Both the position numbers and the translations under genes were made by a program. The notes under the pieces were generated by a model that worked only from the letters and a program-made list of their open reading frames with translations, was not told where the DNA came from and did no database searches. Positions 9,309 through 17,740 of a stretch of 21,489 nt of DNA are shown here, one piece after another. The DNA is from Schoenoplectus triqueter (Eukaryota; Streptophyta; Magnoliopsida; Poales; Cyperaceae), in contig CAXKVV010001809.1 in NCBI GenBank assembly GCA_964058805.1, forward strand, positions 1 through 21,489, read 5' to 3'. Every line of letters starts with the position of its first letter. Within the stretch, counting starts at the first letter, position 1.

Positions 9309-10422
9309 GTCGGGTCCCGTTTTCATGTTTAGGGCGCCCGGACTCGTTTTCGGCGGTGCCGAGTGCGTCGGATCCCGTTTTCACGTTTTGCGCGCCCGGA
9401 CTCGTTTTCGGCGGTGCCGAGTGCGGCGGGTCCCGTTTTCACGTTTTGGCGCTCCCGGACTCGTTTTCGGCGGTGCAGAGTTCGTCGGGTCCCGTTTTCA
9501 CGTTTTGCGCGCCCGGACTCGTTTTCCGGCGGTGCCGAGTGCGTCGGGTCCCGTTTTTCACGTTTTGCGCGCCCGGACTCGTTTTCGGCGGTGCCGTGTT
9601 CGTCGGGTCCCGTTTTCACGTTTTGCGCGCCCGGACTCGTTTTCGGTGGTGGGGAGTGCGTCGGGTCCCGTTTTCACGTTTTGCGCGCACCGTACTCGTT
9701 TTCGGCGGTGCCGAGAGTGCGTCGGGTCCCGTTTTCACGTTTTGCGCGTCCGGACTCATTTTCGACGGTGCCGAGTGCGTCGGTTCCGTTTTCCACGTTT
9801 TACGCGCCCGGACTCGTTTTCGGCGGTGCCCAGTGCTCGAGTCCCGTTGTCACGTTTATACGCTCCCGGACTCGTTTTCGGCGGTGCCGAGTGCGTCGGG
9901 TCCCGTTTTCACGTTTTGCGCTCCCGGACCTCGTTTTCGGCGGTGCGGAGTGCGTCGGGGTCCCGTTTTCACGTTTTGCCGCGCACGGACTCGTTTTTAG
10001 GCGGTGCCGGGTGCGTCGGGTCCCCGTTTTCACGTTTTGTGCCCCCGGACTCGTTTTCGGCGGTGCGAAGTTGTTCGGGTGACGTTTTCACGTTTTGCGC
10101 GCCCGGACTCGTTTTCGATGGTGCGGAGTGCGTCCGGTCCCGTTTTCACGTTTTGCGCGCCCGGACTCGTTTTTCGGCGGTGCCGGGTGCGTCGGGTCCT
10201 GTTTTCACGTTTTGCGCCCCCGGACACGGTTTCGGCGGTCCCGAGTGCGTCGGGTCCCGTTTTCACGTTTTGCGCGCCCGGATTCGTTTTAAGCGGTGCC
10301 GCGTGCGTCGGGTCCCGTTTTCACGTTTTGCGCGCCCGGACTCGTTTTCGGCGGTGCCGCGTCCGTCGGGTCCCGTTTTCACGTTTTGTGCGCCCGGACT
10401 CGTTTTCGGCGGTGCCGAGTGC
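9309..10422 (+). repeat. A-type HOR unit carrying clustered single-base insertions (1,114 bp)
   Basis: All 19 A monomers are present in order, but the unit is 11 bp longer than the 1,103-bp norm. The excess is fully explained by 12 small indels between about 9448 and 10025: eleven insertion events totalling 12 bases and one 1-base deletion. A1-A2 and A14-A19 are free of indels. Confidence 0.88.
9448..10025. other. Cluster of single-base indels (probable unpolished sequence)
   Basis: Indels relative to all other A units lie near 9448 (GTTTTGGCGC), 9526 (TTTTCCGG), 9558 (CGTTTTTCACG), 9689 (GCGCACCGTAC), 9714 (CCGAGAGTGC, two bases), 9783 (GTCGGTTCC, one base lost), 9793 (TTTTCCACG), 9858 (CGTTTATACG), 9929 (GGACCTCG), 9957 (TCGGGGTCC), 9979 (TTTTGCCGCG) and 10022 (GGTCCCCG). 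Most duplicate a neighbouring base. Indels elsewhere in the window are rare and usually shared between units. The insertion-heavy pattern confined to about 580 bp resembles raw long-read error at a gap fill or poorly covered spot. A real burst of mutation is less likely. Confidence 0.75.
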
Positions 10423-12222
10423 GTCGGGTCCCGTTTTCATGTTTAGGGCGCCCGGACTCGTTTTCGGCGGTGCCGAGTGCGTCGGATCCCGTTTTCACGT
10501 TTTGCGCGCCCGGACTCGTTTTCGGCGGTGCCGAGTGCGGCGGGTCCCGTTTTCACGTTTTGCGCTCCCGGACTCGTTTTCGGCGGTGCAGAGTTCGTCG
10601 GGTCCCGTTTTCACGTTTTGCGCGCCCGGACTCGTTTTCGGCGGTGCCGAGTGCGTCGGGTCCCGTTTTCACGTTTTGCGCGCCCGGACTCGTTTTCGGC
10701 GGTGCCGTGTTCGTCGGGTCCCGTTTTCACGTTTTGCGCGCCCGGACTCGTTTTCGGTGGTGGGGAGTGCGTCGGGTCCCGTTTTCACGTTTTGCGCGCC
10801 CGTACTCGTTTTCGGCGGTGCCGAGTGCGTCGGGTCCCGTTTTCACGTTTTGCGCGTCCGGACTCATTTTCGACGGTGCCGAGTGCGTCGGGTTCCGTTT
10901 TCACGTTTTACGCGCCCGGACTCGTTTTCGGCGGTGCCAAGTGCTCGAGTCCCGTTGTCACGTTTTACGCTCCCGGACTCGTTTTCGGCGGTGCCGAGTG
11001 CGTCGGGTCCCGTTTTCACGTTTTGCGCTCCCGGACTCGTTTTCGGCGGTGCGGAGTGCGTCGGGTCCCGTTTTCACGTTTTGCGCGCACGGACTCGTTT
11101 TTAGGCGGAGCCGGGTGCGTCGGGTCCCGTTTTCACGTTTTGTGCCCCCGGACTCGTTTTCGGCGGTGCGAAGTTGTTCGGGTGACGTTTTCACGTTTTG
11201 CGCGCCCGGACTCGTTTTCGATGGTGCGGAGTGCGTCGGGTCCCGTTTTCACGTTTTGCGCGCCCGGACTCGTTTTTCGGCGGTGCCGGGTGCGTCGGGT
11301 CCTGTTTTCACGTTTTGCGCCCCCGGACACGGTTTCGGCGGTCCCGAGTGCGTCGGGTCCCGTTTTCACGTTTTGCGCGCCCGGATTCGTTTTAAGCGGT
11401 GCCGCGTGCGTCGGGTCCCGTTTTCACGTTTTGCGCGCCCGGACTCGTTTTCGGTGGTGGGGAGTGCGTCGGGTCCCGTTTTCACGTTTTGCGCGCCCGT
11501 ACTCGTTTTCGGCGGTGCCGAGTGCGTCGGGTCCCGTTTTCACGTTTTGCGCGTCCGGACTCATTTTCGACGGTGCCGAGTGCGTCGGGTTCCGTTTTCA
11601 CGTTTTACGCGCCCGGACTCGTTTTCGGCGGTGCCCAGTGCTCGAGTCCCGTTGTCACGTTTTACGCTCCCGGACTCGTTTTCGGCGGTGCCGAGTGCGT
11701 CGGGTCCCGTTTTCACGTTTTGCGCTCCCGGACTCGTTTTCGGCGGTGCGGAGTGCGTCGGGTCCCGTTTTCACGTTTTGCGCGCACGGACTCGTTTTTA
11801 GGCGGTGCCGGGTGCGTCGGGTCCCGTTTTCACGTTTTGTGCCCCCGGACTCGTTTTCGGCGGTGCGAAGTTGTTCGGGTGACGTTTTCACGTTTTGCGC
11901 GCCCGGACTCGTTTTCGATGGTGCGGAGTGCGTCGGGTCCCGTTTTCACGTTTTGCGCGCCCGGACTCGTTTTTCGGCGGTGCCGGGTGCGTCGGGTCCT
12001 GTTTTCACGTTTTGCGCCCCCGGACACGGTTTCGGCGGTCCCGAGTGCGTCGGGTCCCGTTTTCACGTTTTGCGCGCCCGGATTCGTTTTAAGCGGTGCC
12101 GCGTGCGTCGGGTCCCGTTTTCACGTTTTGCGCGCCCGGACTCGTTTTCGGCGGTGCCGCGTCCGTCGGGTCCCGTTTTCACGTTTTGTGCGCCCGGACT
12201 CGTTTTCGGCGGTGCCGAGTGC
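10423..12222 (+). repeat. A-type HOR pair with a seven-monomer deletion (31 monomers)
   Basis: A1-A17 run from 10423 to 11409. The next monomer, 11410-11467, ends GGTGGTGGGGAGTGC like A6 and is followed by A7-A19. Seven monomers (from A18 to A5) are missing, so the repeat of the A14 marker GGGTGACG is 697 bp (11180 to 11877) instead of 1,103, a difference of exactly 7 x 58. Other private changes are GTGCCAAGTGCTCGAG in A10 near 10936, GCGTCCGGTCC near 10130, and GGCGGAGCCGGG near 11105, which is shared with 16217-16227. Confidence 0.88.
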
Positions 12223-12396
12223 GTCGGGTCCCGTTTTCATGTTTAGGGCGCCCGGACTCGTTTTCGGCGGTGCCGAGTGCGTCGGATCCCGTTTTCACGT
12301 TTTGCGCGCCCGGACTCGTTTTCGGCGGTGCCGAGTGCGGCGGGTCCCGTTTTCACGTTTTGCGCTCCCGGACTCGTTTTCGGCGGTGCAGAGTTC
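12223..12396 (+). repeat. A-type HOR unit, truncated after A3
   Basis: A1, A2 and A3 are followed at 12397 by a monomer with the B-type ending GGTGGTGCCGAGTTC. The breakpoint is identical to the one at 3262/3263, an offset of 9,134 bp, so this A-to-B junction is a duplicate of the earlier one. Confidence 0.82.
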
Positions 12397-14489
12397 GTCG
12401 GGTCCCGTTTTCACGTTTTGCGCGCCCGGACTCGTTTTCGGTGGTGCCGAGTTCGTCGGGTCCCGTTTTCACGTTTTGCGCGCCCCGGACTCGTTTTCGG
12501 TGGTGGGGAGTGCGTCGGGTCCTGTTTTCACATTTTGCGCGCCCGGACTCGGTTTCGGCGGTGCCGGGTGCGTCGGGTCCTGTTTTCACGTTTTGCGCCC
12601 CCGGACTCGGTTTTGGCGGTCCCGAGTGCGTCGGGTCCCGTTTTCACGTTTTACGCGCCCGGACTCGTTTTCGACGGTGCGGAGTGCGTCGGGTCCCGTT
12701 TTCACATTTTGCGAGCCCGGACTCGTTTTTCGGCGGTGCCGGGTGAGTCGGGTCCTGTTTTCACGTTTTGCGCCCCCGGACTCGGTTTCGGCGGTCCCGA
12801 GTGCGTCGGGTCCCGTTTTCACGTTTTGCGCGCCCGCACTCGTTTTCGGCGGTGCCCAGTGCGTCGGGTCCCGTTTTCACATTTTGCGCGCCCGGACTCG
12901 TTTTCGGGGGTGCCGGGTGCGTCGGGTCCCGTTTTCACGTTTTGTGCGCCCGGACTCGTTTTCGGCGGTGCCGAGTGCGTCGGGTCCCGTTTTCACGTTT
13001 TGGGCGCCTGGACTCGTTTTCGGCGGTGCCGAGTGCGTCGGGTCCCGTTTTCACGTTTTGCGCGCCCGGACTCGTTTTCGGCGGTGCCGGGTGCGTCGGG
13101 TCCCGTTTTCAAGTTTTGCGCTCTCGGACTAGTTTTCGGCGGTCCCGAGGGCGTCGGGTCCCGTTTTCACGTTTTGCGCGCACGGACTCGTTTTCGGCGA
13201 TGCCGGGTGCGTCGGGTCCCGTTTTCCCCTTTTTGTGCCCCCGGACTCGTTTTCGGCGGTGCGCAGTTGTTCGGATCCCGTTTTCACGTTTTGCGCTCCC
13301 GGACTCGTTTTCGGCGGTGCGGAGTTCGTCGGGTCCCGTTTTCACGTTTTGCGCGCCCGGACTCGTTTTCGGCGGTGCCGAGTGCGTCGGGTCCCGCTTT
13401 CACGTTTTGCACGCCCGGACTCGTTTTCGGCGGTGCGGAGTTCGTCGGGTCCCGTTTTCACGTTTTGCGCGCCCGGACTCGTTTTCGGCGGTGCGGAGTG
13501 CGTCGGGTCCCGTTTTCACGTTTTGCGCGCCCGGACTCGTTTTCGGTGGTGCCGAGTTCGTCGGGTCCCGTTTTCACGTTTTGCGCGCCCGGACTTGTTT
13601 TTCGGCGGTGCCGGGTGCGTCGGGTCCTGTTTTCACGTTTTGCGCCCCCGGACTCGGTTTCGGCGGTCCCGAGTGCGTCGGGTCCCGTATTCACGTTTTG
13701 CGCGCCCGGACTCGTTTTCGACGGTGCGGAGTGCGTCGGGTCCCGTTTTCATGTTTTGCGAGCCCGGACTCGTTTTTCGGCGGTGCCGGGTGAGTCGGGT
13801 CCTGTTTTCACGTTTTGCGCCCCCGGACTCGGTTTCGGCGGTCCCGAGTGCGTCGGGTCCCGTTTTCACGTTTTGTGCGCCCGGACTCGTTTTCGGCGGT
13901 GCGGAGTGCGTCGGGTCCCGTTTTCACATTTTGCGCGCCCGGACTCGTTTTCGGGGGTGCCGGGTGCGTCGGGTCCCGTTTTCACGTTTTGTGCGCCCGG
14001 ACTCGTTTTCGGCGGTGCCGGGTGCGTCGGGTCCCGTTTTCACGTTTTGTGCGCCCGGACTCGTTTTCGGCGGTGCCGCGTCCGTCGGGTCCCGTTTTCA
14101 CGTTTTGGGCGCCCGGACTCGTTTTCGGCGGTGCCGAGTGCGTCGGGTCCCGTTTTCACGTTTTGCGCGCCCGGACTCGTTTTCGGCGGTGCGGAGTGCG
14201 TCGGGTCCCGTTTTCACGTTTTGCGCGCCCGGACACGTTTTCGGCGGTGCCGGGTGCGTCGGGTCCCGTTTTCACGTTTTGGGCGCCCGGACTCGTTTTC
14301 GGCGGTGCGGAGTGCGTCGGGTCCCGTTTTCACGTTTTGCGCGCCCGGACTCATTTTCGACGGTGCGGAGTGCGTCGGGTCCCGTTTTCACGTTTTGCGC
14401 GCCCGGACTCGTTTTCGACGGTGCGGAGTGCGTCGGGTCCCGTTTTCACGTTTTGCGCGCCCGGACTCGTTTTCGGCGGTGCCGGGTGC
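12397..14489 (+). repeat. B-type HOR block II
   Basis: The block matches block I from 3263 to about 5155 at an offset of about 9,135 bp, including the irregular lead-in (12397-13094) and one B unit starting at 13095. One extra C (GCGCCCCGG near 12484) shifts the offset by one. The unit from 13095 to the next B1-like monomer at 14490 is 1,395 bp, which is 22 monomers plus two. The additional monomers near 14330-14440 carry TTTTCGACGGTGCGGAG. Confidence 0.86.
13095..14489 (+). repeat. B-type HOR unit expanded to 24 monomers (1,395 bp)
   Basis: B1-B21 occur in order. Two further monomers with GACGGTGCGGAGTGC (near 14352 and 14417) are then inserted before the B22-type monomer that ends at 14489. 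B21 ends in GCGGAGTGC rather than GCCGAGTGC. The length exceeds the standard B unit by exactly 116 bp, i.e. two monomers. Confidence 0.82.
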
Positions 14490-15301
14490 GTCGGGTCCCG
14501 TTTTCAAGTTCCGCGCTCTCGGACTAGTTTTCGGCGGTCCCGCGGGCGTCGGGTCCCGTTTTCACGTTTTGCGCGCACGGACTCGTTTTCGGCGATGCCG
14601 GGTGCGTCGGGTCCCGTTTTCACGTTTTGAGCCCCCGGACTCGTTTTCGGCGGTGCGCAGTTGTTCGGGTCCCGTTTTCACGTTTTGCGCTCCCGGACTC
14701 GTTTTCGGCGGTGCGGAGTTTGTCGGGTCCCGTTTTCACGTTTTGCGCGCCCGGAATCGTTTTCGGCGGTGCCGAGTGCGTCGGGTCCCGTTTTCACGTT
14801 TTGCGCGCCCGGACTCGTTTTCGGCGGTGCGGAGTTCGTCGGGTCCCGTTTTCACGTTTTGCGCGCCATGACTCGTTTTCGGCGGTGCGGAGTGCGTCGG
14901 GTCCCGTTTTCACGTTTTGCGCGCCCGGACTCGTTTTCGGTGGTGCCGAGTTCGTCGGGTCCCGTTTTCACGTTTTGCGTGCCCGGACTCGTTTTCGGTG
15001 GTGGGGAGTGCGTCGGGTCCTGTTTTCACATTTTGCGCGCCCGGACTCGGTTTCGGCGGTGCCGGGTGCGTCGGGTCCTGTTTTCACGTTTTGCGCCCCC
15101 GGACTCGGTTTCGGCGGTCCCGAGTGCGTCGGGTCCAGTTTTCACGTTTTGCGCGCCCGGACTCGTTTTCGGCGGTGCGGAGTGCGTCGGGTCCCGTTTT
15201 CACGTTTTGCGCGCCCGGACTCGTTTTCGGCGGTGCCGGATGCGTCGGGTCTCGTTTTCAAGTTTTGCGCTCTCGGACTAGTTTTCGGCGGTGCGGAGTG
15301 C
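14490..15301 (+). repeat. C-type HOR block (13-mer, 754 bp, plus one B1-like monomer)
   Basis: It starts with a B1-like monomer (TTTTCAAGTTCCGCGCTCTC, GGACTAG). A B2-like monomer follows, then a B3-like monomer with TTTTGAGCCCCCGG. Next come monomers with GCGCAGTTG, GGAGTTTGTCGGG, CCGGAATCG, GCGCCATGACTCG, GGTGGTGGGGAG, GGTCCTG and GGTCCAG. The following B1-like monomer starts at 15244, 754 bp (13 x 58) downstream. The right part matches 1-650. It is read as a B unit shortened by unequal exchange. Confidence 0.78.
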
Positions 15302-15534
15302 GTCGGGTCCCGTTTTCACGTTTTGCGCGCCCGAACTCGTTTTTCGGCGGTGCCGGGTGCGTCGGGTCCCGTTTTCACGTTTTGCGCGCCCGGATTCGTT
15401 TTCGGCGGTGCCGCGTGCGTCGGGTCCCGTTTTCACGTTTTGCGCGCCCGGACTCGTTTTCGGCGGTGCCGCGTCCGTCGGGTCCCGTTTTCACGTTTTG
15501 TGCGCCCGGACTCGTTTTCGGCGGTGCCGAGTGC

Positions 15535-16637
15535 GTCGGGTCCCGTTTTCATGTTTAGGGCGCCCGGACTCGTTTTCGGCGGTGCCGAGTGCGTCGGATC
15601 CCGTTTTCACGTTTTGCGCGCCCGGACTCGTTTTCGGCGGTGCCGAGTGCGGCGGGTCCCGTTTTCACGTTTTGCGCTCCCGGACTCGTTTTCGGCGGTG
15701 CAGAGTTCGTCGGGTCCCGTTTTCACGTTTTGCGCGCCCGGACTCGTTTTCGGCGGTGCCGAGTGCGTCGGGTCCCGTTTTCACGTTTTGCGCGCCCGGA
15801 CTCGTTTTCGGCGGTGCCGTGTTCGTCGGGTCCCGTTTTCACGTTTTGCGCGCCCGGACTCGTTTTCGGTGGTGGGGAGTGCGTCGGGTCCCGTTTTCAC
15901 GTTTTGCGCGCCCGTACTCGTTTTCGGCGGTGCCGAGTGCGTCGGGTCCCGTTTTCACGTTTTGCGCGTCCGGACTCATTTTCGACGGTGCCGAGTGCGT
16001 CGGGTTCCGTTTTCACGTTTTACGCGCCCGGACTCGTTTTCGGCGGTGCCCAGTGCTCGAGTCCCGTTGTCACGTTTTACGCTCCCGGACTCGTTTTCGG
16101 CGGTGCCGAGTGCGTCGGGTCCCGTTTTCACGTTTTGCGCTCCCGGACTCGTTTTCGGCGGTGCGGAGTGCGTCGGGTCCCGTTTTCACGTTTTGCGCGC
16201 ACGGACTCGTTTTTAGGCGGAGCCGGGTGCGTCGGGTCCCGTTTTCACGTTTTGTGCCCCCGGACTCGTTTTCGGCGGTGCGAAGTTGTTCGGGTGACGT
16301 TTTCACGTTTTGCGCGCCCGGACTCGTTTTCGATGGTGCGGAGTGCGTCGGGTCCCGTTTTCACGTTTTGCGCGCCCGGACTCGTTTTTCGGCGGTGCCG
16401 GGTGCGTCGGGTCCTGTTTTCACGTTTTGCGCCCCCGGACACGGTTTCGGCGGTCCCGAGTGCGTCGGGTCCCGTTTTCACGTTTTGCGCGCCCGGATTC
16501 GTTTTAAGCGGTGCCGCGTGCGTCGGGTCCCGTTTTCACGTTTTGCGCGCCCGGACTCGTTTTCGGCGGTGCCGCGTCCGTCGGGTCCCGTTTTCACGTT
16601 TTGTGCGCCCGGACTCGTTTTCGGCGGTGCCGAGTGC
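15535..16637 (+). repeat. A-type HOR unit, complete 19-mer (1,103 bp)
   Basis: Canonical A1-A19 order. The only notable change is T to A in A12/A13 (GGCGGAGCCGGG near 16217), shared with the unit near 11105 but absent from the otherwise near-identical duplicate at 884-1986. Confidence 0.9.
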
Positions 16638-17740
16638 GTCGGGTCCCGTTTTCATGTTTAGGGCGCCCGGACTCGTTTTCGGCGGTGCCGAGTGCGTCGG
16701 ATCCCGTTTTCACGTTTTGCGCGCCCGGACTCGTTTTCGGCGGTGCCGAGTGCGGCGGGTCCCGTTTTCACGTTTTGCGCTCCCGGACTCGTTTTCGGCG
16801 GTGCAGAGTTCGTCGGGTCCCGTTTTCACGTTTTGCGCGCCCGGACTCGTTTTCGGCGGTGCCGAGTGCGTCGGGTCCCGTTTTCACGTTTTGCGCGCCC
16901 GGACTCGTTTTCGGCGGTGCCGTGTTCGTCGGGTCCCGTTTTCACGTTTTGCGCGCCCGGACTCGTTTTCGGTGGTGGGGAGTGCGTCGGGTCCCGTTTT
17001 CACGTTTTGCGCGCCCGTACTCGTTTTCGGCGGTGCCGAGTGCGTCGGGTCCCGTTTTCACGTTTTGCGCGTCCGGACTCATTTTCGACGGTGCCGAGTG
17101 CGTCGGGTTCCGTTTTCACGTTTTACGCGCCCGGACTCGTTTTCGGCGGTGCCCAGTGCTCGAGTCCCGTTGTCACGTTTTACGCTCCCGGACTCGTTTT
17201 CGGCGGTGCCGAGTGCGTCGGGTCCCGTTTTCACGTTTTGCGCTCCCGGACTCGTTTTCGGCGGTGCGGAGTGCGTCGGGTCCCGTTTTCACGTTTTGCG
17301 CGCACGGACTCGTTTTTAGGCGGTGCCGGGTGCGTCGGGTCCCGTTTTCACGTTTTGTGCCCCCGGACTCGTTTTCGGCGGTGCGAAGTTGTTCGGGTGA
17401 CGTTTTCACGTTTTGCGCGCCCGGACTCGTTTTCGATGGTGCGGAGTGCGTCGGGTCCCGTTTTCACGTTTTGCGCGCCCGGACTCGTTTTTCGGCGGTG
17501 CCGGGTGCGTCGGGTCCTGTTTTCACGTTTTGCGCCCCCGGACACGGTTTCGGCGGTCCCGAGTGCGTCGGGTCCCGTTTTCACGTTTTGCGCGCCCGGA
17601 TTCGTTTTAAGCGGTGCCGCGTGCGTCGGGTCCCGTTTTCACGTTTTGCGCGCCCGGACTCGTTTTCGGCGGTGCCGCGTCCGTCGGGTCCCGTTTTCAC
17701 GTTTTGTGCGCCCGGACTCGTTTTCGGCGGTGCCGAGTGC
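16638..17740 (+). repeat. A-type HOR unit, complete 19-mer (1,103 bp), best reference copy
   Basis: Canonical A1-A19 order with no private indel. It contains the consensus monomer at 16812-16869. It corresponds to 1987-3088 in the left-edge duplicate. Confidence 0.92.
16812..16869 (+). repeat. Reference monomer (exact consensus, 58 bp)
   Basis: This copy matches the consensus at every position and is the fourth monomer of an A-type unit. It holds three CGTTTT motifs, at monomer positions 10, 18 and 37, a GCGCGC palindrome at 24-29, and a short inverted repeat TCGGC-GGT-GCCGA at 42-54. It has 11 CpG dinucleotides, counting the one across the junction to the next monomer. The forward strand has no stop codon and no ATG. 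The reverse strand has one TGA per monomer. Confidence 0.95.

Larger units (their letters stand above)
7391..12396 (+). repeat. A-type HOR block II
   Basis: The block starts with A15 to A19 (7391-7681), jumps through a hybrid monomer to A11-A19 (7682-8204), and continues with complete units at 8205-9308 and 9309-10422. A compound 31-monomer segment lacking seven internal monomers follows (10423-12222), then the three monomers A1-A3 (12223-12396). Its irregularities are annotated separately. Confidence 0.87.
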
